This document shows positions 16,210-28,640 of a stretch of 64,000 bases of DNA, piece by piece. Each line of letters begins with the position of its first letter. Positions within the stretch are counted from its first letter, which is position 1. The position numbers and the translations under genes were made by a program. This DNA comes from RCIO01 sp965232405 (GTDB lineage Bacteria > Pseudomonadota > Alphaproteobacteria > Rhizobiales > Rhizobiaceae): the NCBI GenBank assembly GCA_965232405.1, contig OZ246966.1:2170001-2234000 (forward strand). The letters are read 5' to 3'. The notes under the pieces are model-generated. The model did not search any database, was not told the DNA's origin, and was given only the letters and a program-made list of their open reading frames with translations.

Positions 16210-17372
16210 GCCGTTTCGAAATCAGCTGCCCTCGTTATGCCTGACATCAGGAACACAACTGCGAGCAGGAGCGCCAGTGCAATATAGATCGGTGCGAAAC
16301 CCGTGTGTCCGCCGATGAAGCCGATGACCGACGGTGCGACCAGAATGCCGGAATAACCCATCGCGGTGACGGTGGAGAGGCCTGCGCCCGATACATCGCC
16401 GTGATGGTTTCCTGCCGCGGAGAACGCAATCGGCACCATGTTGGCAATGCCAAAACCGCAAAGCGCGAAAGCGGCGATCGCTGCCCAGTCGGTCGGCGCG
16501 AGACCGGCTATCAGCATGCCGGCGGCGGCGACAAGGCTGGAGACCCGCATCGTCTTCACCGCGCCGAAGCGGTTGCGCACGCTGTCACCGAGAAAGCGCA
16601 TGATTGCCATGGTGGCCGAGAATGCCGCGAATGCGAGGCCTGCGACTGCGATTTCGCTGCCGAATTCCTGCCTGATGTAGATCGCCGCCCAGTCCAGCAC
16701 GGCACCTTCGGGCACCATTGAGAACAGCGCCACGATACCTGTGAGGTAGATCACCGGCAGGCGTGGAAAACCGTATTTCGTCGGTGTGTCGGAAACCGGC
16801 TTGCGATCTTCGACAAGGTGCCGCGACGCGATCGTGACCAGAACCACTGCTACAATGGTGGCGAAGAGAGCGTGGTTCACATGGCCGAAATACTGGATCG
16901 CCAGCCCGCCGCTCGCACCGCCGGCAAAACCGCCGAGGCTCCAGAAGCCGTGTGAAGACGACATGACTGCGCGCTTGAGCTGCTTCTCGACGGCGATCGC
17001 GTTCGAGTTCATGGCGACATCCATGCCGCCGATCAGCCCGCCGAACAAGACAAGCATCACGGCGGCGACCCAGACATTGGGCACCAGCGCCACGCCGAGC
17101 AGGCCGAAGGCGCAAATGAAAGCGAAGCCGCGCAGGGCAGCGCGTGAACCGTATCGATGGATCAGCCAGCCGCACCACGGCATCGCCACGAGAGCACCGA
17201 GGCCGAAACCAAGGATTAGCAGTCCCAGCGTGAACTCGGTGATTTCAAGCCGCGTGAGGAACACCGGAATCTGGGGCGCCCAGCCGCCCACCAGAAAGCC
17301 GTTGGTGAAGAACAGCGTGGCGACTGCCCATCGCCCGCGGATTGCGGCATTTCCGCCTGTGCTCGATGTCAA
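16194..17372 (-). CDS. MFS transporter
   Basis: A 392-residue major facilitator protein with 12 predicted hydrophobic segments and a charged central loop near residue 190 containing RHLVEDRKP. Loop 2-3 holds a GxxxxRYGxR-like motif A (GWLIHRYGSRAA). It resembles the fucose-permease/YbjJ type of MFS members. The substrate is unknown. Convergent with the LysR gene. Confidence 0.85.
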   Translation of the reverse strand: MTSSTGGNAAIRGRWAVATLFFTNGFLVGGWAPQIPVFLTRLEITEFTLGLLILGFGLGALVAMPWCGWLIHRYGSRAALRGFAFICAFGLLGVALVPNVWVAAVMLVLFGGLIGGMDVAMNSNAIAVEKQLKRAVMSSSHGFWSLGGFAGGASGGLAIQYFGHVNHALFATIVAVVLVTIASRHLVEDRKPVSDTPTKYGFPRLPVIYLTGIVALFSMVPEGAVLDWAAIYIRQEFGSEIAVAGLAFAAFSATMAIMRFLGDSVRNRFGAVKTMRVSSLVAAAGMLIAGLAPTDWAAIAAFALCGFGIANMVPIAFSAAGNHHGDVSGAGLSTVTAMGYSGILVAPSVIGFIGGHTGFAPIYIALALLLAVVFLMSGITRAADFETAQPAE

Positions 17373-17602
17373 GAATTGCGCCCCGTGGCTGGAGAAACGC
17401 GCGCCAAGCTAAATCGGTTTAGCCGCCTGTCAAGTCGCGAAAACGGACTGCCCGTTGGGCCAGACACGATGCCTCATTGCGGACCAAAGGCCGCCACAAT
17501 CCGATTCCAATGAAATGGGGCGGGGACGATCGCGAATGCCCCGATCTTCCGAGTTGGTGGAGGTGAGGGCGGCGCGTTGTTGAATGTGCGTTGAGAGTTG
17601 GC

Positions 17603-18373
17603 ATGAAAAGCCCTAGCCGATCCAAACCAGTTTCCCGGCCGGCGCTGTCGGCTTCGGGTGAGCGAGCCTTGCAACGGACCCGCGTCATGGTCGAGCAGTT
17701 TCCGACGCCGGAAGGTCCGGCGGCGGCGATGGTGTTTGTTGGTACCGTCATTTTTGCCGCAACCGCCGCCATGTACTGGCTTTCAGGGCCGTCGGATGAG
17801 GCGACGCAATCTGCCCTGCAGGAACCGAACCCGATTGCCGTCGAAGAGCGTAAGGCTTCCGATATGCCTGCGGGCGATGGCGAAACGCGAATTTCTCTGG
17901 AACAGCCTGCCTTCGAGGTGACGGCAGCGTCGGAGCGCGAGGAAACGGCACCGGGGGTGCGGCCCGCGCTGCAAGCCGACGAGCCTGTTGAAATTCGGCC
18001 CGTCCTGCCGACCGCGAGCGAAATCGCATCCGTTCTGGCCACCGACGACAATACGCAAGAGACGGTCGAGGTGGCGGAAACGGTCGAGGAATTGCTGGCG
18101 CTCGAAGAGGCGCAGCGGCGTGAAGTGGAAGCCGATCTGGCCGCCACCTCGTTCGAGACAACGTCGGCCGTGCGCATAGACGCCGGATCGAAGGTTTCGG
18201 CGACCGTGACCACCTGGGTCAACATGCGCGCCGGCCCCTCCGACGATGCCAGCGTGCTGATGATCGTTCCCGGCAGCGCGGAAATCGAGGCCGAAACCGG
18301 ATGCAACTGGTGCGCTGTCAGCTATGACGGGCGCGAAGGCTACATCTACAAGAACTTCATCAACTACCGCTGA
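17603..18373 (+). CDS. SH3b-domain membrane-anchored protein
   Basis: A 256-residue protein with one transmembrane segment at about residues 39-60, a long acidic, proline- and alanine-rich linker (about 65-190), and a C-terminal bacterial SH3 domain (about 195-256: VSATVTTWVNMRAGPSDDA followed by the CNWCAVSYDGREGYI stretch). Such proteins sit in the inner membrane with the SH3 domain in the periplasm, where SH3b domains often bind peptidoglycan. ATG 17603 is preferred to TTG 17591. It is convergent with pyc, with a gap of 3 bp. The function is unknown. Confidence 0.75.
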   Translation: MKSPSRSKPVSRPALSASGERALQRTRVMVEQFPTPEGPAAAMVFVGTVIFAATAAMYWLSGPSDEATQSALQEPNPIAVEERKASDMPAGDGETRISLEQPAFEVTAASEREETAPGVRPALQADEPVEIRPVLPTASEIASVLATDDNTQETVEVAETVEELLALEEAQRREVEADLAATSFETTSAVRIDAGSKVSATVTTWVNMRAGPSDDASVLMIVPGSAEIEAETGCNWCAVSYDGREGYIYKNFINYR

Positions 18374-18376
18374 CCA

Positions 18377-21835
<3,459 letters not shown>

Positions 21836-21889
21836 GGCAGTACGCTCCGCGCGAAGGGAATGTCACCGCATTGATTACCTTGCGAAATG

Positions 21890-21900
21890 CTGCAGTGCAA
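21890..21900. promoter_or_regulatory. PhaR-like palindromic site upstream of pyc
   Basis: CTGCAGTGCAA differs by one base from the perfect palindrome upstream of bdhA (TTGCAGTGCAA). It sits 54 bp upstream of the pyc start, in the 112-bp gap between pyc and the hydroxyproline epimerase gene. Confidence 0.45.
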
Positions 21901-21947
21901 ACAGCCTGTGTGAGGCGGTCAACAATGTTCGATGGCGAGGTCCGGCC

Positions 21948-22949
21948 TCAGTCGACAACAAAACCATGCGCAAATGGGTCCCGGTCGTCGATGAAGATCG
22001 TGTTGAGGCCGGTCATGCGCGCCCAGCCGGCAATCGAGGGCACGATTGCTGCGCGCCCTGCGAGTTCGGTCTCGCGCTCGATGCGGCCGCGAAACAGCGA
22101 TCCGATGATGGATTCATGGGTGAAGCCGTCGCCCGCCTTGAGCCTGCCTTTGGCGTAAAGTTGCGCCATACGTGCCGACGTGCCGGTGCCGCAGGGCGAG
22201 CGATCGATCGCCTTCGCACCGTAGAAGACAGCATTGCGCGCATCGGCGCCGTCTGCCGTCGGTGCCCCGGTCCAGAGAATGTGGGTTATGCCTGAAATCT
22301 CCGGGTTTTCCGGGTGGGCTACCTGGTAGGCCTCGTTGAGGCGCTGGCGCATAACCGGGCTCCAGGCGGTCAGTTCAACGGCCGAATGTTCGGCCATGTC
22401 GCGGAAATTCGGCTGCGGGTCGACAATTGCATAGAAATTGCCGCCATAGGCAACATCAACCGTCAGCTTGCCAAGATCAGGACATTCGACCTCCAGCCCC
22501 TCCGAATGCAGGAAGGAGGGCACATTGGTGAGGCGCACGTCTTCGACCATGCCGCCTTCCTGCCGGTATTCGGCGACGACCAGCCCGGCCGGCGTGTCGA
22601 GGCGCAGCGTGCCCGGCGTTTTCGGGTTTACCAGCCCGTTTTCGATCGCAAAGGTAACCGTACCAATTGTGCCATGTCCGCACATGGGCAGGCAGCCGGA
22701 TGTTTCGATGAACAGCACGGCGATGTCGCAGTCGTCCCGCGTTGGCGGAAAGAGGAAGGAACCGGACATCATGTCGTGGCCGCGCGGCTCGAACATCAGG
22801 CCGGTGCGGATCCAGTCGAACTCGCGCAGGAAATGTGCGCGGCGCTCCATCATCGTCGCGCCCTGAAGCGGCGGCGTGCCGCCTGTCACCAGCCGGACAG
22901 GATTTCCGCAGGTGTGACCGTCGATGCAGAAGAAGGCGTGTCGCGCCAT
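21948..22949 (-). CDS. 4-hydroxyproline 2-epimerase
   Basis: A 333-residue proline-racemase-family enzyme that interconverts trans-4-hydroxy-L-proline and cis-4-hydroxy-D-proline. Both catalytic cysteines are present, Cys90 in MCGHGTIG and Cys253 in SPCGTGTSA; a Thr at the first position would have indicated a dehydratase. ATG 22949 is chosen because it begins the conserved fold. It is the last gene of a three-gene operon, 2 bp after the FAD oxidoreductase, which fits the bacterial hydroxyproline degradation pathway (called lhpA or hypRE in other bacteria). Confidence 0.92.
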   Translation of the reverse strand: MARHAFFCIDGHTCGNPVRLVTGGTPPLQGATMMERRAHFLREFDWIRTGLMFEPRGHDMMSGSFLFPPTRDDCDIAVLFIETSGCLPMCGHGTIGTVTFAIENGLVNPKTPGTLRLDTPAGLVVAEYRQEGGMVEDVRLTNVPSFLHSEGLEVECPDLGKLTVDVAYGGNFYAIVDPQPNFRDMAEHSAVELTAWSPVMRQRLNEAYQVAHPENPEISGITHILWTGAPTADGADARNAVFYGAKAIDRSPCGTGTSARMAQLYAKGRLKAGDGFTHESIIGSLFRGRIERETELAGRAAIVPSIAGWARMTGLNTIFIDDRDPFAHGFVVD

Positions 22950-22951
22950 TT

Positions 22952-24202
22952 TCAGAACCTGGACGCTTGGAAAGGGGTAAGATCGATGGCGGGAGCGTGG
23001 CCCAGAACGACGTCGCGGATCAAGCGCCCGGTGGCCGCCGACTGGGTAAGGCCCAGATGACCGTGGCCGAATGCATAGTAGATGTTGGGCCGGCTGGCAG
23101 AGCCGATCACGGGCAGGGAGTCCGGCAGTGAGGGGCGATGGCCCATCCATTCGCGGCCGCCGCCGGTCTTGAGACCTGGAAGAAAATCGGCGGCTTTCCG
23201 AAGCATGGCCCCGGAGCGGGCGAAATTAGGCCGGCGCTTCAAGCCGCCGAACTCGACCGCGCCGCCCACCCGTAGCCCGGTTGCCAGCGGTGTGATGACG
23301 AAGCCGTGGCCTGAAAAGACGAGTTGGCGCTTCACGTCAAAAGCATCGACTGGAAGGGTGGTGTTGTAACCGCGTTCCGCCTCCAGCGGGATCGTATCGC
23401 CCAGCTGTGCCGCCAGCCTGTGCGACCATGCGCCGGCGGCGACAACCAGTGTCGATGTGGTGTGTGAGGTGCTGTCGCCAAGCCGGAGGCGCGCGCCGGA
23501 AGCGTCATGCTCGACTGCTTCCACGGTTGCGTTGATATGCTTCGCGCCGAGGCTTTCGGCGTAGCGCCAGACAGCACGCCCAAGCTCGGCCGGGTCGGCA
23601 ACCGTCTTCCAGCCCGGAACGAACGTAGCGTGTGTGAAGCGCGGCGACAGGCCCGGCTGATATTGGGCAATTTCCTCGCGCTTCAGGTGATGGAAGGCGA
23701 TGCCGGCTTGCTCGCGCGCGGCCCAGCCGGGCATCGATGCCTGATGTTCTGCCTCGCTTTCGTAGAGTTCCAGGCAACCGTCTTCGCGCAGCATGGAGCG
23801 CGTGCCGGAGGCATCCATCAGGCCCATCCACTCGGCTTCCGCCAGCCGCATCAGCTCGGTCTGCGCCGCTACGGCCTTCTGATAGTTGGCCGCGCTTCCC
23901 GCGCGCCAGAACCGGTAGAGCCAGGGCAGCAGCTTGGGAAAATAGGCGGGCGGGATGGAAAGCGGCCCGAGCGGGTCCATCAGCCATTTCGGCACCTGTC
24001 GGATCATGCCTTCATGCGCCATCGGCACGATTTCGGTGAAGGCAAACCCGGCCGCGTTGCCGGAACTTGTCTCGGCGCAGATGCCCGTTCGATCGATGAC
24101 CGTGACCTTGCAGCCGGCCTCGGCAAGGCGCGCGGCAGTGCAGATGCCGACAATGCCGGCGCCGATGATGGTGACGTCTCTGGATTTGTCCGCGTCAGAC
24201 AT
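22952..24202 (-). CDS. FAD-dependent D-hydroxyproline dehydrogenase (DAO family)
   Basis: A 416-residue D-amino-acid-dehydrogenase-type flavoprotein with the FAD dinucleotide motif GAGIVG at residues 14-19 and the C-terminal DAO signature stretch containing GHGHLGLTQS. From its place between a DapA-like deaminase and 4-hydroxyproline epimerase it should oxidise cis-4-hydroxy-D-proline to 1-pyrroline-4-hydroxy-2-carboxylate, passing electrons to the respiratory chain. This single-subunit form corresponds to the rhizobial HypO/LhpB type rather than the multi-subunit Pseudomonas version. Confidence 0.88.
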   Translation of the reverse strand: MSDADKSRDVTIIGAGIVGICTAARLAEAGCKVTVIDRTGICAETSSGNAAGFAFTEIVPMAHEGMIRQVPKWLMDPLGPLSIPPAYFPKLLPWLYRFWRAGSAANYQKAVAAQTELMRLAEAEWMGLMDASGTRSMLREDGCLELYESEAEHQASMPGWAAREQAGIAFHHLKREEIAQYQPGLSPRFTHATFVPGWKTVADPAELGRAVWRYAESLGAKHINATVEAVEHDASGARLRLGDSTSHTTSTLVVAAGAWSHRLAAQLGDTIPLEAERGYNTTLPVDAFDVKRQLVFSGHGFVITPLATGLRVGGAVEFGGLKRRPNFARSGAMLRKAADFLPGLKTGGGREWMGHRPSLPDSLPVIGSASRPNIYYAFGHGHLGLTQSAATGRLIRDVVLGHAPAIDLTPFQASRF

Positions 24203-24233
24203 CTAGCCGCTCGGCTTGCAATCGCAGGGTACT

Positions 24234-25127
24234 TCAAATCGTGGGCAGTGTCGGCCGCTTGTCCCGCGCATCCCTGATGATCCTTTCCACTTCCGCTCGC
24301 CGCTCGCCTTCCAGAGGCAGACGTGGCAGGCGGACCCGGTCATTGGAGCCGATTGCGTGGACTTCCGCCAGCTTGATGTTCTGGACCAGATAGGTGGAGA
24401 CATCGAGATCGAGCAGCGGGCGGAACCAGCGGTAGATCACCAGCGCCTCCGCCTGTCGGCCGGCCTGCATGAGCTTCCAGATCGCCACCGTCTCCTTCGG
24501 GAATGCTGTGACAAGCCCGGCGACCCAGCCGACAGCGCCTGCGGCAAGTGCCTCGAAGGCGAGATTGTCGACGCCGGTCAGAACGTCAAAACGGTCGCCG
24601 AACGCGCTGATGATCTCGGTGGTACGGCGGATGTCGTCGCAGGACTCCTTGACGGCCACGAACAGCGGGTCATTGGCGAGTTCCGCCATGATATCGACGG
24701 TGACATCGACGCGGTAAGCGACCCGGTTGGAATAGATCATGACCGGAAGGCCGCCAGCCGATGCGACTGCCTTGAGCGTGGTCACCGTTTCCTTCGGGTT
24801 GGTGTGGTAGATCGGGCTTGGCACGACCATCAGCCCGTCGGCACCCGCTTCCGCTGCGCGCTTCGCCAGTGATGCACCATCGCGTGTGGCGGCTTCGTTG
24901 ATGGTAAGCAGAACCGGTTTCGAGTCCGCCACCGCGCGCGCCGTTGCCAGCACTTCAAGCTTCTCGTCGTGTGTCAGCATCGGGCCTTCGCCCAGCGAAC
25001 CGCAGACGATCAGGCCGTCGCAGCCGGCATCCATCAGGAGCCCGAAACAGCGCTCCATTTCGGCGTGGTCGAGGCGGTCATCCTCGGTGAATTTTGTCGT
25101 GACCGCAGGATAAACGCCGGTCCACAT
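24234..25127 (-). CDS. DapA-family 1-pyrroline-4-hydroxy-2-carboxylate deaminase
   Basis: A 297-residue protein of the dihydrodipicolinate synthase/N-acetylneuraminate lyase family with the Schiff-base Lys160 (VAVKES) and the upstream Tyr in IYSNR. The family alone does not fix the reaction. Because it heads an operon with a D-hydroxyproline dehydrogenase and 4-hydroxyproline epimerase, the expected reaction is deamination of 1-pyrroline-4-hydroxy-2-carboxylate to 2-oxoglutarate semialdehyde (HypD/LhpC role). It is first in the operon, and the GntR regulator is divergent. Confidence 0.85.
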   Translation of the reverse strand: MWTGVYPAVTTKFTEDDRLDHAEMERCFGLLMDAGCDGLIVCGSLGEGPMLTHDEKLEVLATARAVADSKPVLLTINEAATRDGASLAKRAAEAGADGLMVVPSPIYHTNPKETVTTLKAVASAGGLPVMIYSNRVAYRVDVTVDIMAELANDPLFVAVKESCDDIRRTTEIISAFGDRFDVLTGVDNLAFEALAAGAVGWVAGLVTAFPKETVAIWKLMQAGRQAEALVIYRWFRPLLDLDVSTYLVQNIKLAEVHAIGSNDRVRLPRLPLEGERRAEVERIIRDARDKRPTLPTI

Positions 25128-25143
25128 AAACGCCTCCAGATTT

Positions 25144-25164
25144 TGATATGTTTGTGATATATCA
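25144..25164. promoter_or_regulatory. GntR operator copy 1 (hydroxyproline operon side)
   Basis: TGATAT-N9-ATATCA, an inverted repeat of 21 bp, 17 bp upstream of the DapA-like gene. It matches operator copy 2 at 18 of 21 bases and includes the perfect palindrome TGATATATCA at 25155-25164. Confidence 0.75.
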
Positions 25165-25199
25165 ATCTGGAGGTTGTATTGTCAATGAGTGTGCCAATC

Positions 25200-25220
25200 T
25201 GATATGTTGGAAATATATCA
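25200..25220. promoter_or_regulatory. GntR operator copy 2 (regulator side)
   Basis: TGATAT-N9-ATATCA again, ending 9 bp before the GntR start codon. Its start is 56 bp from that of copy 1 in the same orientation. Two such copies flanking a divergent promoter pair point to autoregulation together with control of the catabolic operon. Confidence 0.75.
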
Positions 25221-25229
25221 GGAACGGCG

Positions 25230-25895
25230 ATGAACCGGGCAATCAGATCGGACGAAAATTCGGCGGAGCCGGCGGCAGTGCGGGCATACCGTGCGCTTGA
25301 GCGCATGATCGTCACGCTTGAGCTGGCGCCGGGCAGTGTGGCCACTGAAGGCGCGATGATCGAGCGCGTGGGGCTCGGTCGCACGCCGGTGCGCGAGGCG
25401 ATCCAGAGGCTGGCCTGGGAGGGGCTGATCGATGTTCGGCCAAGGGCCGGGGTTTCGATTGCGCCGCTCCACGCCGCGGACTGGCTGAAAGTCGTCGATG
25501 CAAGGCGGGGAGCGGAGATGGTGCTGGCGCGCTCGGCGGCCCGTTTCGCCACGCGGGAGGCGGCGGAGCTGTTCCGCGACTCTGCCCTTTCCATGCAGAA
25601 AGCGGTGATTACCGGAAACGTGATCGCCTTTCTGGAGGCCGACAAGCAACTCGACAGCGCAATGGCTCTGGCTGCCGACAATTCCTTCGCGGCGCGGGTC
25701 GCAGCACCCTTGCAAACGCATAGCCGCCGCTTCTGGTTTCGGTATCAGAGCGATACCGGGCTGGCGGATGCCGCCGAGCGCCACCTGCGCATCATCAGGG
25801 CCGTTACCGAAGGCGATGTCGACGGCGCGGAACAGGCGGCGGGTGAGCTGATGGATCTGCTACGGGCAAATGCGGAAGCGGTCGTTCGCGGCTAG
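25230..25895 (+). CDS. GntR/FadR-type regulator of hydroxyproline catabolism
   Basis: A 221-residue GntR regulator with an N-terminal winged helix (about residues 15-80, GLGRTPVREAIQRL recognition helix) and a helical FCD effector domain (about 85-215) with the Asp/His residues that bind a metal and an organic acid. It is divergent from the hydroxyproline operon and has a matching operator next to each start. This parallels the HypR regulator of Sinorhizobium, a GntR protein that represses hydroxyproline genes. Confidence 0.9.
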   Translation: MNRAIRSDENSAEPAAVRAYRALERMIVTLELAPGSVATEGAMIERVGLGRTPVREAIQRLAWEGLIDVRPRAGVSIAPLHAADWLKVVDARRGAEMVLARSAARFATREAAELFRDSALSMQKAVITGNVIAFLEADKQLDSAMALAADNSFAARVAAPLQTHSRRFWFRYQSDTGLADAAERHLRIIRAVTEGDVDGAEQAAGELMDLLRANAEAVVRG

Positions 25896-25923
25896 ACCGG
25901 CCACCGCCAACGCTTCAAATGAC

Positions 25924-25949
25924 AAAGGCCGGCGGTGATGCCGGCCTTT
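25924..25949. terminator. Bidirectional terminator between GntR gene and mmsA
   Basis: AAAGGCCGGC / GCCGGCCTTT is a perfect 10-bp stem with a 6-nt loop. The A and T runs allow it to end transcription from either side of these convergent genes. Confidence 0.85.
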
Positions 25950-25970
25950 CATGTTTCCGAGAGAAGCTGC

Positions 25971-27467
25971 CTAGTTCATCGTCGGGATGACGAATTCGGC
26001 ACCGTCCTTGATGCCGGATGGCCAGCGTGAGGTGATCGTCTTGGTCTTGGTGTAGAAGCGGAAGGCGTCTGCACCGTGCTGGTTGAGGTCGCCGAAATGC
26101 GAACCCTTCCAACCGCCAAACGTGTAGTAGGCGATCGGCACAGGGATCGGCACGTTGACGCCAACCATGCCGACATTGACGCGGGCGGCGAAGTCGCGGG
26201 CCGCGTCGCCGTCACGCGTGAAGATGGCGACACCGTTGCCATATTCATGCTCGTTGGGCAGGCGGATAGCCTCCTCGTAATTGGCGGCGCGCACAACCGA
26301 GAGTACGGGGCCGAAGATCTCTTCCTTGTAGATCTTCATGTCCGGCTTCACGTCGTCGAACAGGCAGCCGCCCATATAGTAGCCGTCCTCGTAACCCTGC
26401 ATCTTGAAGTCGCGACCATCGACTACGAGCTTCGCGCCTTCCTTGACGCCGAGATCGACATAACCCTTCACGCGGTCCAGCGCCTGCGCGGTGACGAGCG
26501 GGCCGAAGTCGGCACCCGCATCGGTCGACGGCCCGACCTTGAGGCTCTCGACGCGCGGGATGAGTTTCTCGACAAGCCTGTCCGCGGTTTCCTGACCGAC
26601 CGGAACGGCGACGGAGACGGCCATGCAGCGCTCGCCGGCAGAGCCGTAACCAGCACCGACCAGCGCATCGACCGTCTGGTCCATGTCCGCGTCAGGCATG
26701 ATGATCATGTGGTTCTTGGCGCCGCCGAAACACTGGGCACGCTTCCCGTTCGCCGTTGCGCGCGAATAGATGTACTGCGCGATCGGAGTGGAACCGACAA
26801 AACCCACGGCCTGAATATCCGGATCGTCGAGGATAGCGTCGACGGATTCCTTGTCGCCGTTGACGACATTGAGCACACCGGCCGGCAGGCCAGCCTCGAT
26901 GAAAAGCTCGGCGATGCGCATCGGGACGGACGGATCGCGCTCGGAAGGCTTCAGGATAAAGGCGTTACCGGCGGCGATCGCCGGGGCGATCTTCCACAAT
27001 GGGATCATGGCCGGGAAATTGAACGGCGTGATGCCGGCGACCACGCCAAGCGGCTGACGCATGGAATAGACGTCGATGCCGGGCCCCGCGCCTTCGGTAT
27101 ATTCGCCCTTCATCAGATGCGGCGCACCGATGCATACCTCGACCACCTCGAGACCGCGCTGGATGTCGCCCTTGGCGTCGGGGATCGTCTTGCCGTGCTC
27201 GCGCGCCAGTGTCTCGGCCAGTTCGTCATATTCCTTGTGCACGAGCTCGAGGAACTTCATCAGCACGCGCACGCGGCGCTGCGGATTGGTGGCCGCCCAT
27301 TCCGGCTGTGCGGCCTTAGCGTTCTCGACCGCCTCGCGCAGCTCGCCGGCGGAAGCCAGCGCAACCTTGCCGCGAACGGTACCGTCCATGGGCTGCATGA
27401 TGTCGGCAGTGCGGCCGCTTTTGCCCGGCATCTGCTTGCCGCCGATGAAATGACCTACCTCGATCAT
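25971..27467 (-). CDS. mmsA: CoA-acylating methylmalonate-semialdehyde dehydrogenase
   Basis: A 498-residue aldehyde dehydrogenase that converts methylmalonate or malonate semialdehyde to propionyl-CoA or acetyl-CoA in valine, beta-alanine and inositol breakdown. It shows the NAD-site stretch FVGSTPIAQYIYSRA and catalytic Cys281 in GSAGERCMAV, which is specific to MmsA rather than generic aldehyde dehydrogenases. ATG 27467 is chosen after GGAGTGAG; the frame stays open further upstream but only as a shadow of the LysR gene. A divergent LysR gene lies 164 bp upstream. Confidence 0.95.
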   Translation of the reverse strand: MIEVGHFIGGKQMPGKSGRTADIMQPMDGTVRGKVALASAGELREAVENAKAAQPEWAATNPQRRVRVLMKFLELVHKEYDELAETLAREHGKTIPDAKGDIQRGLEVVEVCIGAPHLMKGEYTEGAGPGIDVYSMRQPLGVVAGITPFNFPAMIPLWKIAPAIAAGNAFILKPSERDPSVPMRIAELFIEAGLPAGVLNVVNGDKESVDAILDDPDIQAVGFVGSTPIAQYIYSRATANGKRAQCFGGAKNHMIIMPDADMDQTVDALVGAGYGSAGERCMAVSVAVPVGQETADRLVEKLIPRVESLKVGPSTDAGADFGPLVTAQALDRVKGYVDLGVKEGAKLVVDGRDFKMQGYEDGYYMGGCLFDDVKPDMKIYKEEIFGPVLSVVRAANYEEAIRLPNEHEYGNGVAIFTRDGDAARDFAARVNVGMVGVNVPIPVPIAYYTFGGWKGSHFGDLNQHGADAFRFYTKTKTITSRWPSGIKDGAEFVIPTMN

Positions 27468-27545
27468 GGTCTCACTCCCTGAATTTGGTTGACGCATTGT
27501 CATGTCTCGCGGGCGCGAATGCAATGCGAGCCAGAACGCAGCCGA

Positions 27546-27565
27546 TGTGCGAATTTTGAAGCACA
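27546..27565. promoter_or_regulatory. Candidate LysR operator between mmsA and its divergent regulator
   Basis: TGTGC-N10-GCACA is an inverted repeat in the 164-bp gap. The 10-mer GCCGATGTGC is also repeated directly at 27541-27550 and 27569-27578, 28 bp apart. This arrangement is common at LysR-controlled divergent promoters. Confidence 0.5.
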
Positions 27566-27631
27566 AATGCCGATGTGCATCATTTTCTGCAAATGCTAGA
27601 ATGGCAGCGCGGCCCGATCCTGGGAGGAACC

Positions 27632-28513
27632 ATGAACTGGGATGACGTACGCATTTTTCTCGCGGTTGCGCGCGCAGGGCAGATATTGGGCGCCGCGCGC
27701 CGGCTGGGCTTGAACCACGCAACGGTATCACGCCGGGTAGCCGCGCTTGAGGAAGCGCTTGGCGCCCGTCTCTTCCAGCGGCTGACGACCGGTACCGAAC
27801 TGACGCCAGCCGGGCAGCGCTTCCTGCCGGTCGCGGAACGCATGGAAACCGACTTGATCGCCGCGCGCGCCGATCTCGCCACCGAGGGCGACGAGATAGC
27901 GGGCCCGGTGCGCATTGGCGCGCCGGACGGTTTCGGCGTGGCCTTCCTGGCGCCAAGGCTTGGCGCGCTGACGGCGCGCCACCGCGACCTGACGATCCAG
28001 CTTGTGCCTGTGCCGCGCTCCTTCTCGCTGTCGCGCCGCGAGGCCGACATTGCGATTACCGTGGAGCGGCCGGCGGAAGGCCGGCTGGTTGCGGGCAAGC
28101 TGATCGACTATTCGCTCGGCCTCTACGCCTCCCGCGCCTATGTCGAACAACACGGAAATCCCGCAACGCCTGCCGACCTCGCAGGGCATCGGCTGATCGG
28201 TTATGTACCGGATCTCATCATCAATCCGTCGCTCGACTATGCGACGGAGTTCTGGCGCGAGTGGGAAACGAATTACGCGATTTCGTCGGCACTAGGTCAG
28301 GTGGAAGCGGTACGCTCGGGCGCCGGCATCGGCATCCTGCACACATTCATCGCCCGCTCGCATGACGACCTCGTGCTCATCGAGGCTGCGCCACCCATCC
28401 GCCGCGCCTACTGGCTGGTCTATCATGAATCGGTCAGGCCGATGCGGCGCATCCAGGCCGTGAGTAGCTTCATTTCCGAACTGGTGGAGAAAGAGAGGGC
28501 GCTATTCATGTGA
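27632..28513 (+). CDS. LysR family regulator (divergent from mmsA)
   Basis: A 293-residue LysR protein: winged helix over residues 1-60 (LGAARRLGLNHATVSRRVAALE) and a C-terminal effector domain. A good ribosome site, GGGAGG, precedes ATG 27632, so the longer reading from 27575 is rejected. Position suggests it regulates mmsA and perhaps itself. The effector is likely an intermediate of valine, beta-alanine or inositol catabolism, by inference only. Confidence 0.9.
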   Translation: MNWDDVRIFLAVARAGQILGAARRLGLNHATVSRRVAALEEALGARLFQRLTTGTELTPAGQRFLPVAERMETDLIAARADLATEGDEIAGPVRIGAPDGFGVAFLAPRLGALTARHRDLTIQLVPVPRSFSLSRREADIAITVERPAEGRLVAGKLIDYSLGLYASRAYVEQHGNPATPADLAGHRLIGYVPDLIINPSLDYATEFWREWETNYAISSALGQVEAVRSGAGIGILHTFIARSHDDLVLIEAAPPIRRAYWLVYHESVRPMRRIQAVSSFISELVEKERALFM

Positions 28514-28640
28514 CCCAACAGGTCGCGTTGCTTGGCAGTGTACTTGCGGATGGTCTAATCTCGTCGATCGTAAAATCCGCGAGCGCGTTGGTTATCGGTT
28601 GGGGATGGCGCCAGTTTCGGACAGAGTGGGAAGGGGGAGC

